In this document: positions 38,406 through 47,970 of the stretch, one piece after another
How the letters are laid out: the number at the start of each line of letters is the position of its first letter
Numbering within the stretch: the first letter of the stretch is position 1
DNA from: Sulfobacillus sp.
GTDB taxonomy: Bacteria; Bacillota; Sulfobacillia; Sulfobacillales; Sulfobacillaceae
DNA length: 64,000 bases
Direction: 5' to 3'
Assembly: GCA_027309085.1 (NCBI GenBank)
Contig: DAIDDL010000006.1
Coordinates: forward strand, 1-64,000
Program-made: the position numbers and the translations under genes
The notes under the pieces: model-generated
Seen by the model: the letters and a program-made list of their open reading frames with translations, nothing else
What the model was told of the DNA's origin: nothing
Database searches by the model: none

Positions 38406-39173
38406 CTATAAAACTTTTGCCTCGCTGTGCAGCAGGCGGACCAGCTCTTTAGCGGTTTCTTCCGGCTCCCCGCTGAGAATCGTGGGTTCCGGACGTTCGG
38501 GCGGCGCAAACAGACGGTTCACGGTCACCCGGGGATCGAGCGCCAGGGATAGGGAGTCCATGCTGACTCTGCGCACTTCTTTTTTCTTGGCCTTCATGAT
38601 ATTCGGCAATGTCGGATACCGGGGCTCGTTCAGCCCCCGCTGAGCCGTCACGACGGCAGGATAAGGCAGTTCCACAATTTCGGTGGCGCCTTCCAATTCC
38701 CTTTCCGCCCGCAGCCGGTGTCCGGCTTCATCCACCTCTAGTTTCAGCACCACCGTCACCTGCGGCAGACCCAGATTCGCCGCAATCATCGGGCCCACCT
38801 GGGCGGAATCATCATCCACCGCCTGTTTGCCGGTGAGAATCAAGTCAAATCCTTCCTCGCCGCAGACGGCCGCGAGCGCTGTGGCCGCCGCAGCCGGGTC
38901 GACGGCCGCGTCTGTGCTGATGACCACAGCCCGGTCAGCTCCCATCGCCAGCGACTGGCGCACCGCCTCTTCCACCCGGCTGGGGCCTAAGGCCACAATC
39001 ACCACTTCCCCGCCCTGCTTCTCTTTAATCCGCAGCGCTTCTTCGATGGCAAATTCATCATAAGGATTAATGACCCACTTAATCCCGTCCTCCTGAATCC
39101 CCTGCCCGTCGGCTCGAATTTGAATCTTGGTTGCCGTATCCGGGACCTGTTTAACCGTCACCAAAATTTTCAT
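38406..39173 (-). CDS. etfB: electron transfer flavoprotein beta subunit
   Basis: MKILVTVKQVPDTATKIQ, NPYDEFAIEEALRIKE, GKQAVDDDSAQVGPMIAANLGLPQ. Confidence 0.96.
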   Translation of the reverse strand: MKILVTVKQVPDTATKIQIRADGQGIQEDGIKWVINPYDEFAIEEALRIKEKQGGEVVIVALGPSRVEEAVRQSLAMGADRAVVISTDAAVDPAAAATALAAVCGEEGFDLILTGKQAVDDDSAQVGPMIAANLGLPQVTVVLKLEVDEAGHRLRAERELEGATEIVELPYPAVVTAQRGLNEPRYPTLPNIMKAKKKEVRRVSMDSLSLALDPRVTVNRLFAPPERPEPTILSGEPEETAKELVRLLHSEAKVL

Positions 39174-39198
39174 CTAGTTGCGCGGGAAACCCCGGCGT

Positions 39199-39629
39199 TC
39201 AGGCCGGGAGGGATAGCGCGGCAGACGCCGGCTGCCCTCTTCCCGCTCCTCCTTTCGTTTGTAGAGCGATTTGTGTCCACGCATACCCATAGCCATCTGC
39301 CCGTTGAATGAGGGCACAGAAGCGATGGGAGATCCCTTGAACGAGTCTTAAAGTCGTTTGGATGTTGAAGCGACCGCTAGCCCGTATCGCGACACGTCCC
39401 ACGTAACTCCCGAATTTCTGGCCTGTCGTGACGACGACTCTCACCAGGTCTCCCGTCTGAAATCCAAAGGCCCGCTTGATCGGGTGAGATACCCCCGCGG
39501 AAAGCCCTGCTTCGTGAGGCGCGTGCGTTGATAACGGCCCCGTCCCGTCGCGGTGACGCGGAGCACAGGCTGAGACCAGATGTCAAGGACATCAACATGT
39601 CCCACGCAGGCGGCATCCAGACAGTGACT
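39199..39629 (-). pseudogene. iscB: IscB remnant: RuvC-III and C-terminal region only, one frameshift
   Basis: HCLDAACVG..VLRVTATGRGRYQRTRLTKQGFPRGYL / frameshift / IKRAFGFQTGDLVRVVVTTGQKFGSYVGRVAIRASGRFNIQT..VQGISHRFCALIQRADGYGYAW. Confidence 0.8.
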
Positions 39630-39903
39630 TTCTCCTTCCCCCTTACGGGGCTTGTGGCGCGAGCCTCGCGGCCCGGCTCCCCTCGGGAATGTCTGCAACC
39701 GGCTCTCACCTTACGGTGACGACGGAAACCTTCGGCGCTTTCCCTTTCGCCCACATGAGTCCCGCCTTCCAGTGTCCGGGACTGAGGAAGCATCCTGGAG
39801 TGGGTCGGGGCGACCTGCTGCAAACAGAGCAGATTGACGACAGCTTTCCCTGGTCAACCCAGCCTGTGTTCACAAGCTCCGCCCTTCAGGGCGGGGTAGT
39901 TGA
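39630..39903 (-). ncRNA. candidate IscB-associated omega RNA / HEARO RNA
   Basis: GTCAACTACCCCGCCCTGAAGGGCGGAGCTTG 5' hairpin, then CCAGGATGCTTCCTCAGTCCCGGACACTGGAAGGCGGGACTCATGTGGGCGAAAG..GGTTTCCGTCGTCACCGTAAGGTGAGAGCCGG..GCCCCGTAAGGGG immediately 5' of the IscB remnant. Confidence 0.7.
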
Positions 39904-39948
39904 CGGCATTCTCTCCCTTTTGCTCCCCTTGTAGTCACCCTGCCAGCC

Positions 39949-41331
39949 TTAAAGGGTCTCTTGAAGGGCCATCACTATAGTATCAATCAACAGAGATTCT
40001 TGACTAGGGAAAATTGTGCGCAGATCAAAAATTACAGATCCGTGGCTTATGCGGGCAATCACGGGCGGGTTGCCCAAACGCAGCCGCTGTTCGAGGCGCT
40101 GGGCGCCGTGAGCGTCTTCCGGGGTAATCCGGAGCACGCAGGAGGGAATTTGCGTGCCGGGCATAGACCCGCCCCCAATCTGCGCAAATCCTGGAGCAGT
40201 GTCGACCGCCACAGGAGCCAGAACACGCCCGCGCACTCTGGCGGCCAGTTCGGCCGCCCGCTCCTGCACAGAGTCCAGCGTCTCCGACATCATTTTCCAC
40301 AGGGGCAATTCCTGCGACCGCCCCTCCAGGTACCAGCGGATTGTCCATTCCAATGCGGTCAAGGTCATTTTGTCTACCCGCACCGCCCGGGCCAGGGGAT
40401 ATTTCTTCAACCGGTCGATGATAGGGGCTTTTCCCACAATAATTCCTGCCTGCGGCCCGCCTAACAGCTTGTCCCCGGAAAAGGTCACAATGTCTACCCC
40501 AGCTTGCACCACTTCCCTGACACTGGGTTCCACCACCCCATCCAGACGGAGTGGGTCAATGACTCCGCTGCCCAAATCTTCCATAACGGGAAGGCCTTTC
40601 TCGCGGCCAATTTTCACGAGCTCCGCCGTCGAGAGTCCCTCGGTGAAGCCGACAACCCGGAAGTTGGACTGGTGCACCTTGAGGAGCAGGCCCGTCTCCA
40701 GGTTGATGGCGCCGGTGTAGTCCCGCGCGTGTGTCTTGTTGGTGGCGCCCACTTCGCGCAGCACGGCCCCCGACAGAGCCATCACCTCGGGAATGCGGAA
40801 TGACCCCCCGATCTCCACCAGCTCTCCGCGCGACACAATCACTTCGCGGCCGCGGGCCAGAGCTGACAAGGCCATCAGCACCGCGGCAGCATTGTTGTTC
40901 ACCACCATCGCGGCCTCTGCTCCCACCAATTCCGCCAGCACGCGCGCGACGTGGTCATGGCGGGATCCCCGGTGTCCAGACTCCACATCGTACTCCAGGG
41001 TAGAGTACTGGGTGGACACCCGGCTGACGGCCTCCATGATTTCGGCGGGAAGGGGCGACCGGCCCAAGTTGGTATGGATCATCACCCCGGTCGCATTAAT
41101 GACAGGCACCAGGCTCGGCAGAGCCAGCTGGCGGGCCTCAGCCAAGACCTGCTCCACGACAGCGGCCAGTGGCGGCGGGGTCTCTCCCCGTCCGGCTTGG
41201 TCCCGCAAATCCAGGAGGGTGCGCTCAATGGCGCGCTGAATCCAGTAGCCTGCCACGGGAAGCGGTGAGGGCATGGATTGCCATATTTTTTGTACGGCGG
41301 GGATTTTTCTGCGGATATCCGGCCCTTGCAT
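39949..41331 (-). CDS. selA: L-seryl-tRNA(Sec) selenium transferase SelA
   Basis: LVPVINATGVMIHTNLGRSPLPAEIMEAV, NNNAAAVLMALSALARGREVIVSRGELVEIGGSFRIPEVM, TFSGDKLLGGPQAGIIVGK. Confidence 0.95.
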   Translation of the reverse strand: MQGPDIRRKIPAVQKIWQSMPSPLPVAGYWIQRAIERTLLDLRDQAGRGETPPPLAAVVEQVLAEARQLALPSLVPVINATGVMIHTNLGRSPLPAEIMEAVSRVSTQYSTLEYDVESGHRGSRHDHVARVLAELVGAEAAMVVNNNAAAVLMALSALARGREVIVSRGELVEIGGSFRIPEVMALSGAVLREVGATNKTHARDYTGAINLETGLLLKVHQSNFRVVGFTEGLSTAELVKIGREKGLPVMEDLGSGVIDPLRLDGVVEPSVREVVQAGVDIVTFSGDKLLGGPQAGIIVGKAPIIDRLKKYPLARAVRVDKMTLTALEWTIRWYLEGRSQELPLWKMMSETLDSVQERAAELAARVRGRVLAPVAVDTAPGFAQIGGGSMPGTQIPSCVLRITPEDAHGAQRLEQRLRLGNPPVIARISHGSVIFDLRTIFPSQESLLIDTIVMALQETL

Positions 41332-41385
41332 GATTACTGCAACACTCCTAAGACAGGGCCACACGGTTGTGGCCCTGTTTGTCAG

Positions 41386-41562
41386 TTAATGCTTCCTGCT
41401 GTCTTGGTTCACAGACGGCGGCGCGGCTGGGCCAATGAGGCCCAGAGACGAGTCGATCACCACATAGCCTTGCGAGTCGAATAGATCATCGGCGTTCATG
41501 TCGTACAGCAACACGGCTTCATTGCGCACCCGTGCGGGTCCGCGCCGGGAAACGGCTTCCAT
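41386..41562 (-). CDS. hypothetical 58-aa protein
   Basis: Strong SD GGAGGGG; MEAVSRRGPARVRNEAVLLYDMNADDLFDSQGYVVIDSSLGLIGPAAPPSVNQDSRKH; below ORF-track cutoff. Confidence 0.6.
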   Translation of the reverse strand: MEAVSRRGPARVRNEAVLLYDMNADDLFDSQGYVVIDSSLGLIGPAAPPSVNQDSRKH

Positions 41563-41631
41563 AAAACCCCTCCTCTCGCACTCCCAAAAAGGACGGCATA
41601 AGTCCCAACCCTATTGTACCCCTGAGACCAC

Positions 41632-42618
41632 CTAGCCTACTATGGGTTCTTGAGCCCAGCGGGCCACCTCTGGAGCAAAGTAGGTGATGATCATATCGGC
41701 GCCCGCCCGCTTGATGCTGAGCAGCGCCTCTTCCACCACCCTGCGCTCATCCAGCCACCCCATTTGCGATGCGGCTCGGATCATGGAGAATTCTCCCGAT
41801 ACCTGGTAGGCTGCCACTGGCACTGTCACCCGCTGCTTGACGTCGGCGAGGACATCAAGGTACGGCAAGGCGGGTTTGACGATCACCATGTCCGCCCCTT
41901 CGTCCAAATCCAGCAATACTTCTTTGAGGGCTTCACGCCGGTTGGCAGGGTCCATTTGGTAGGCACGGCGGTCGCCAAAACTGGGAGTGTTCTCAGCGGC
42001 TTCCCGAAATGGTCCGTAGAATCCCGACGCATATTTCGCCGCGTAGGACATAATCGGAATCTGTTCAAATCCCGCGCCATCCAGGGCCTTGCGGATTGCT
42101 GCCACGCGCCCGTCCATCATGTCCGACGGCGCCACGACCGTGGCGCCAGCCCGGGCCTGGACCACTGCGGTTCGGGCCAGCACATCGATCGTGGCGTCGT
42201 TGTCCACGCTGTCGCCCTTAAGAAGACCGCAGTGTCCATGGTCGGTGTACTCGCACAAACACAGATCCGCAATGAGCACCGCCTGCGGCAGCCGCTCCCG
42301 CACCGCCTGGAGCGCCCGCTGCACGATGCCGTCGGGGCTGTAGGCTTCCGATCCCCCGGCATCTTTGTGCGACGGAATGCCGAAAAACAAAAATGACCGG
42401 ACTCCCAGCCCGTATACCTCCTCAAGGTGGTCGCACAAAGTGTCCACGGACCACTGGTAGATGCCGGGCATAGACGTAATCGCCTCGCGACGGCCCTCCC
42501 CCGGGCGCACAAATACGGGATAAATCAATTGGTCCACACGGACGTGGGTTTCACGCACCAAGGCTCTCAGAACTTCTGTCTGGCGAAGCCTCCGTGGCCG
42601 CTCAACAGGAAACATCAT
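41632..42618 (-). CDS. hemB: delta-aminolevulinic acid dehydratase
   Basis: [70 protein letters not shown]. Confidence 0.97.
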   Translation of the reverse strand: MMFPVERPRRLRQTEVLRALVRETHVRVDQLIYPVFVRPGEGRREAITSMPGIYQWSVDTLCDHLEEVYGLGVRSFLFFGIPSHKDAGGSEAYSPDGIVQRALQAVRERLPQAVLIADLCLCEYTDHGHCGLLKGDSVDNDATIDVLARTAVVQARAGATVVAPSDMMDGRVAAIRKALDGAGFEQIPIMSYAAKYASGFYGPFREAAENTPSFGDRRAYQMDPANRREALKEVLLDLDEGADMVIVKPALPYLDVLADVKQRVTVPVAAYQVSGEFSMIRAASQMGWLDERRVVEEALLSIKRAGADMIITYFAPEVARWAQEPIVG

Positions 42619-43949
42619 GCATCCCCCCTGGAAAATTTTTTCATCATAAAGTGCAATAGTTCATCCACCATGGCATCCATCGACGGGCGGTCGGCTTCGG
42701 CGCTGACCGGGATCCCGTAATGGGTCAGCGTGCGGCTGGTCAAGGGCCCGATGCTGACGGCCACGGTGTCACGGATAGCCGGACGCAAGTCCGGATTTTG
42801 CTCCATCAGATGCTCGACAGCGGACGAGGCCGTATAAAACACCGCCCCGACTGCTCTTTGGGCGAAAAGTTCAGCCACTGGCGGGGCCAGCGGCAAGGGC
42901 TGATTGCGGTACATCTGGACCTTGGTAATTAAAGCGCCCTGCTGTGCCAGGAAGTCCTCCAGGTAGCTGCGGTTCAGGTTGCCCCCCGGAAGCAATATGC
43001 CCTGGCCCAGCACGGGAAAGCTGGCAAAGCGCTCAGCCAGTCCCTCCTGACTGTACTCCTGGTCCGGCATGACCGTGGGGTACACTCCGAAGTCCTGGAC
43101 CGCGGCGGCTGTCTGGGGACCGACTACGGCCACCTGGGCCCGCAACCGCCGGATGTCAATGCCGACGCGCCGAAGTGACTGAAAGAAGCGGGTCACCGCT
43201 TCCTGACTGGTGAAGATCACCCACTCATAGCGGTCCAAATGTGACAGCGCCTCGTCCACCGCATCCCATGACAGCGGGTCGGCAATTTGGGAAACAGGAG
43301 CTGTATAGACTTCCGCACCGTATGCGCGCAAACGGCTCTGAGGACGCTCTGCTGCAGAGCCAGCCCGGAGAAAAACCACCTTGTGCCCCGACAGAGGGCG
43401 GCTGGAAAACCAGAAATGAGGAAGCAAAGGGGGGGCATCCACGGTCATGCGGCCGTTCCCCGCCGCTTCTTCGCCCTCGGTCCACCGCCCTTCAGCACCC
43501 AGCACCCACCGCACCCGGGGGTCCGGCTTCCCTGGCCCCTCAATGTAGATGGCCGGGGGCACTCCCGCGCTGACGGCCACCGGTTCCGCAATACAAAAGC
43601 CGTCCACATCCATTGCGGCGGTCACACTCCATATGCCGGGCACGATGCCTCCCAACTGGACCTCTTCTCGCGCCCACCTGACCCATTTTGCCATCAGCGG
43701 GTGGTGCGAGGGCGATTCGGGCACCAGCACGGCAACATCCTGCTGGCGCCCGGCCCAGTGCTTCAGCCGCTCCAGTGCCCCAGCGCTGTCCGTTCGCTCC
43801 ATCCGCGCTGCCCACGGCCAGTCTCCCGTACGCAGCGCCTCGCCTACCACCAGCGCCACATCGACTCGCTGCAAAATGTCCCAGGCTTCTTTGGCCATCC
43901 ACCCCGGATAGGACGGCCCCGCGCCGATAAAGTACACGCGCGGCGTCAT
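42615..43949 (-). CDS. hemD: uroporphyrinogen-III synthase with degenerate N-terminal SUMT-like (CobA-like) domain
   Basis: N-terminal [31 protein letters not shown]-terminal HemD features ([42 protein letters not shown]). Confidence 0.88.
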   Translation of the reverse strand: MTPRVYFIGAGPSYPGWMAKEAWDILQRVDVALVVGEALRTGDWPWAARMERTDSAGALERLKHWAGRQQDVAVLVPESPSHHPLMAKWVRWAREEVQLGGIVPGIWSVTAAMDVDGFCIAEPVAVSAGVPPAIYIEGPGKPDPRVRWVLGAEGRWTEGEEAAGNGRMTVDAPPLLPHFWFSSRPLSGHKVVFLRAGSAAERPQSRLRAYGAEVYTAPVSQIADPLSWDAVDEALSHLDRYEWVIFTSQEAVTRFFQSLRRVGIDIRRLRAQVAVVGPQTAAAVQDFGVYPTVMPDQEYSQEGLAERFASFPVLGQGILLPGGNLNRSYLEDFLAQQGALITKVQMYRNQPLPLAPPVAELFAQRAVGAVFYTASSAVEHLMEQNPDLRPAIRDTVAVSIGPLTSRTLTHYGIPVSAEADRPSMDAMVDELLHFMMKKFSRGDA

Positions 43950-44902
43950 GACGGGTCTCCCGAGAGCAGGGTGAGGGCCCCTTGCGCGATGAGTTTCCGC
44001 CCGACGGCTTCGCCCAGCTTCTCCGGGTCAACGCTATCCCCTTCCCCGTCCTCGATAATAATCGTCTGCCCCGCAATATCCCCAACTTTTCCGCGCAGGC
44101 GGAGGCGTCCAGGACCAGCCGATTCAGCGTAGGCGCCAAACGGTATCTGGCAACCCCCTCCCAATTCCGCCAGACAGGCGCGCTCGGCTCGAGCCGCCTG
44201 CTCGGCCCTCTGGTTGTTCAAAGGGGCGAGCAGTTCCAAGACCCGGCCGTTGTCCTTGCGCACTTCTGCCGCTAAAATGCCCTGTCCGGGACTGGGCACG
44301 CAAAGCCAGGGATCGAGGTAGCTGGCAATCAAGTCCTGCCACTGCAAGCGGTGCACTCCAGCCGCTGCCAAAATCAGCCCATCCCATCCCTGCGCCCGCC
44401 ATTTTTCTACACGTGTCTGCAAGTTGCCGCGGACCGGCACAATTTCCAGATCAGGCCGCAAGGCGCTGAGAAACGCCTTGCGGCGCAAGCTGGACGTACC
44501 GATGACCGCACCTTGGGGCAGAGTCTCCCATGATGTCCCGGCTGCGATAAGCACGTCTCGCGGGTCTTCCGGCAGCAAATAGGCGCCAATCGCCAAGTCT
44601 GGCATCAGCGCCGTGGGAAGGTCTTTCAGAGAATGCACCGCCATGTCAATCGCGCCCGACAGCAGGGCGTTTTCGAGCTCCGTGGTGAATAGTCCCTTAT
44701 CGCCGATGGCATCTAAAGCCCGGTCCAAAATTTTGTCTCCCTTGGTCTCAAAGAGCACCAGTTCGCAGTCCACACCCGCTTCCGCAATGAGGCGGACCAC
44801 TAGTTCGGCCTGAGATGTGGCCAGCGTGCTGGCGCGCGACCCGACTTTGAGCATCTCCCCAATCCTTCTTTCCCATCTTTCTCTTTCCCGCGCCCTATCC
44901 AT
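43946..44902 (-). CDS. hemC: porphobilinogen deaminase
   Basis: VGSRASTLATSQAELVV, AVHSLKDLPT, AERACLAELGGGCQIPFGAYA. Confidence 0.97.
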   Translation of the reverse strand: MDRARERERWERRIGEMLKVGSRASTLATSQAELVVRLIAEAGVDCELVLFETKGDKILDRALDAIGDKGLFTTELENALLSGAIDMAVHSLKDLPTALMPDLAIGAYLLPEDPRDVLIAAGTSWETLPQGAVIGTSSLRRKAFLSALRPDLEIVPVRGNLQTRVEKWRAQGWDGLILAAAGVHRLQWQDLIASYLDPWLCVPSPGQGILAAEVRKDNGRVLELLAPLNNQRAEQAARAERACLAELGGGCQIPFGAYAESAGPGRLRLRGKVGDIAGQTIIIEDGEGDSVDPEKLGEAVGRKLIAQGALTLLSGDPS

Positions 44903-45695
44903 TGTAAAGCGAAAATCCGTGAATCATCAGGCCCATGGCAAAGATGTTGGCCAGCACCAGCAAAAAAGCCGTCATCGTGTACACCGCCGCGCGGTGGCCC
45001 TGCCACCCCCAAATCCGCAGTGCGCCGTACACGGCATAGACGGCCCAGACCAGGTCAATGCCCACATCATGGACCACCCAAGGCCACACCTGCCTGGATG
45101 TCATCTTGCCCCACCATGCCGCCAACCCCATCGCCAGGGTGAGCAGGATCAAACCTGCCACTGCCAGGCGCGCGCTCACCACATCCATCACGTCGAGCGG
45201 TGGCAGTTGGTAATAGAAGAGCCGCACTCTTTTGCGCTTGAGCTCACGCTCTTTTTCTGAATACATAATACTAAAAACCGCAGCCAGCAAAAACGCCACG
45301 CAGGCCAGCATCAGCAGTTCCAGGGAAGCCGCAGGCACATTCCCGCCAGGAGCCAGCTCACGGCTCCGCGGCAATGCCTGGCCCCCCAACCATACCACAA
45401 CCGCCACCGGCATCAAAAACCCGCCCAGCGGCCACTCTGGCCGCACCCGCTGATAGGCGGCAAATGCTGTGACCGCCAGCCAGGTAAAGCCGGCGACCCA
45501 TTCGTAAGGGGTGGAAGTCGGCCAGACGTTCAAAACAAGGGCCTCCCTCGCCAGCCAAATGGTTTGAGAGACCCAGCCTAAAACAAAACTATAAAACGCC
45601 CAGTGTTTCCACCTGCCGTTATATAACGCGGCCACAAACGCTACTGCGGCCATAAAATATCCTAAAAATGTCCCTGCTACCAGCGTTGCCTCCAC
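44895..45695 (-). CDS. hemX: HemX/CcsA-family cytochrome c assembly-like membrane protein
   Basis: Multi-TM protein between hemA and hemC with PTSTPYEWVAGFTWL and WxxxxxDVGIDLVWAVYAVYG features. Confidence 0.78.
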   Translation of the reverse strand: MEATLVAGTFLGYFMAAVAFVAALYNGRWKHWAFYSFVLGWVSQTIWLAREALVLNVWPTSTPYEWVAGFTWLAVTAFAAYQRVRPEWPLGGFLMPVAVVVWLGGQALPRSRELAPGGNVPAASLELLMLACVAFLLAAVFSIMYSEKERELKRKRVRLFYYQLPPLDVMDVVSARLAVAGLILLTLAMGLAAWWGKMTSRQVWPWVVHDVGIDLVWAVYAVYGALRIWGWQGHRAAVYTMTAFLLVLANIFAMGLMIHGFSLYNG

Positions 45696-45710
45696 GTCCC
45701 CGCCCCGGCT

Positions 45711-47030
45711 TTACCGCTCTGGTTCGAGCGCGATGTCCGGGACCTTCACTGCAGGAGCTTCCGTGGACTCCGTCAATTTGAACAGTTCCCGGACGGCGTC
45801 AATCTGGTCCTGCTTGTCGCCTTCCGCTGCCCACGACCGCATGGTCACCATGGCGTCATTGAGAAACTTGTTCAAAATGAGGCGGGTTGTATCCGCCACG
45901 ACAGCTTTTTCGGTGGCGGACAGGTTGCCCAGACGGTTCATCGCCTTTTCCAGTTCTGCAACCCGAATCGCATCGGCTTTGGAGCGCAGCTGCCGGATGA
46001 CAGGCCCCACTTCCGATGCCGCCAGCTCCTCTTTCAAGGCTAGGATCTCCTCCTGAATAATCTTCTCGACTTTCCCCGCCTCTTTCTGACGGTGGGCTAA
46101 ATTGGCTTGAACCACAGCTTCGACGTCATCGACATCATAGAGAAACATGCCAGATCCGAGTTTGGCGATAGCGGGGTCCATGTTGCGGGGCACCGACAGG
46201 TCAAAAAGGAACCGCAAGCGCTGGCTCTGTCCCCGGATCGCTGTCCGCACCATCTGGTCCGTCAGGAGGAATTCGGGCGCGTTGGTGGCCGTCACGACAA
46301 TGTCGGCCGTGCGCATCAGCTGCGGCACCTGCTCCATCCCCGCGTACTCTGATCCCAGCTCCTCCGCGAGTTCCTGGGCTTTTGGCACTGTCCGGTTTAC
46401 CAGCGTCAAATTCCCTACCCCGGAGCCCATCAGATGGCGGGCCACCAGCGTTCCCATTTCGCCCGAACCGATGACAACCGCCCGGGTCCGGTGCAAGTCG
46501 CCAAACACCTTGCGCGCGAGCTCGACCACGGCATGCCCCATCGAGAGGGCATTCTGGCTGATGCCCGTTTCGGCATGAGCCCGCTTGCCGACGGTGAGAG
46601 TAGAGCGGAACAAGCGGTGCAGGGCCCGGGCCGTCCCGTAGCGCTGGGACACTTCATAGGCCGCTTTGACCTGTCCCAGAATCTGCGTCTCCCCCAAGAC
46701 CATCGAATCGAGACCGGCCGCCACCCGGAACAGATGGTCAAAGGCCCGGTCATCGGCATACCAAAATACGGCGTCAGAAAACTCTCCACGCTCAACCCCA
46801 ACAATATTGCCCCACCACTGCACAATGGCGGCATAAGGCACACTGCCCGCCACATAGATTTCTGTGCGGTTGCACGTAGACAGAATTACCACACCTTGAT
46901 TATCGCGCAACTCCTCCACACGTTGATAGGCCTGCGCAATAAGATCGGGAGTGAGCCCGACCCGCGCACGTATCTTCAACGATGCAGTTTTATGATTGAT
47001 CCCCACAACCTGTATCTGCATCCAAGCCAC
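45711..47030 (-). CDS. hemA: glutamyl-tRNA reductase
   Basis: GINHKTASLKIRARV, STCNRTEIYVAG, AAGLDSMVLGETQILGQVKAAYE, VIGSGEMG. Confidence 0.97.
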   Translation of the reverse strand: MAWMQIQVVGINHKTASLKIRARVGLTPDLIAQAYQRVEELRDNQGVVILSTCNRTEIYVAGSVPYAAIVQWWGNIVGVERGEFSDAVFWYADDRAFDHLFRVAAGLDSMVLGETQILGQVKAAYEVSQRYGTARALHRLFRSTLTVGKRAHAETGISQNALSMGHAVVELARKVFGDLHRTRAVVIGSGEMGTLVARHLMGSGVGNLTLVNRTVPKAQELAEELGSEYAGMEQVPQLMRTADIVVTATNAPEFLLTDQMVRTAIRGQSQRLRFLFDLSVPRNMDPAIAKLGSGMFLYDVDDVEAVVQANLAHRQKEAGKVEKIIQEEILALKEELAASEVGPVIRQLRSKADAIRVAELEKAMNRLGNLSATEKAVVADTTRLILNKFLNDAMVTMRSWAAEGDKQDQIDAVRELFKLTESTEAPAVKVPDIALEPER

Positions 47031-47241
47031 CTCAAGTCTAGCGTGACCGCATTATGACAAAGCTATGTGCCGATCACTTCTGCAGATATCATAACACGTG
47101 GACTCTTCTGCAAAGCCCAGTGCAAGCGGGAAATTGAAAAAAAGTTTAACAGAAGCATAGGTAATATCAAGCATTTGCTTTACTTAACGTCCATACGGCC
47201 CGCCATCCCTGGCCGTTTGGACCATATTTGAGAGGCCCTCT

Positions 47242-47451
47242 TTACTTTTGCAGGGTGAAGGCCTCTTCCAGGGTGAGCCCCAGGATCAAAGTTCCCGCGA
47301 TGAATTTGGCGCCGGGACGTCGCTTCCCCCCAAGCACACGATTTACATAAGAATACGCCAGATCCATGTGGGAAGCGAGGTCTCTCTCCGACCATCCTTG
47401 CTGTTCCATAAAAGTTCTGAACACCGGTACGTTGACAGTTAATGTGGCCAC
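47242..47451 (-). CDS. small XRE-like HTH protein
   Basis: FRTFMEQQGWSERDLASHMDLAYSYVNRVLGGKRRPGAKFIAGTLILG. Confidence 0.75.
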   Translation of the reverse strand: MATLTVNVPVFRTFMEQQGWSERDLASHMDLAYSYVNRVLGGKRRPGAKFIAGTLILGLTLEEAFTLQK

Positions 47452-47480
47452 ACAGACCCCTCTTTACCTTTTTGGCAAAA

Positions 47481-47545
47481 TCATAGACCACTTTTGCTAT
47501 TTTGGCAATTTTCCCGGCGCACGGGCACCGGTTGCCTATAGGCAA
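47481..47545. promoter_or_regulatory. candidate operator cluster between divergent XRE regulators
   Basis: Perfect palindrome TTGCCTATAGGCAA (47532-47545) plus two TTTTGGCAA half-sites. Confidence 0.6.
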
Positions 47546-47591
47546 TTAATTGGGTAGGATTAATCTACAGACTGATGTAAGGGGGCTTGTG

Positions 47592-47954
47592 ATGCGTTTC
47601 GGACAATTTCTGCGAGGACAGCGACAGGCCCGCCACTTGTCACTCATGCAGTTAGCCGACCTCACCCAGACCAGTTCATCCTATCTGTCCCGAATCGAGA
47701 GGGATTTGCGAAAGCCGCCCAGCCCCGCCATTCTCCGGCGCCTGGCTGAGGCCTTGGGGATCTCCTACGAACAGCTTATGGAACACGCCGGATATCTCAC
47801 CACCCGTCTTCATGAAGACGCCATGCCTTATGGAATCAAGCCTGATGACTGGAAAGAAGCCGTGGCCACCCTCTCCGATGACGACTGGGCAGACGTCTGG
47901 GCGCTGATACAAAATAAAGTGGCCCGGCGTAAACAGGGCCACTCATCTCGCTGA
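47592..47954 (+). CDS. XRE family transcriptional regulator
   Basis: MRFGQFLRGQRQARHLSLMQLADLTQTSSSYLSRIERDLRKPPSPAILRRLAEALGISYEQLM. Confidence 0.9.
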   Translation: MRFGQFLRGQRQARHLSLMQLADLTQTSSSYLSRIERDLRKPPSPAILRRLAEALGISYEQLMEHAGYLTTRLHEDAMPYGIKPDDWKEAVATLSDDDWADVWALIQNKVARRKQGHSSR

Positions 47955-47970
47955 CTCTTGGTCTATCCCT

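Larger units (their letters stand above)
39183..39903 (-). mobile_element. IscB-type (IS200/IS605-superfamily) element remnant
   Basis: End hairpins CCGCCCTTCAGGGCGG (about 39879-39894) and CCCGGCGTTCAGGCCGGG (39191-39208), noncoding structured segment, IscB C-terminal remnant. Confidence 0.75.
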
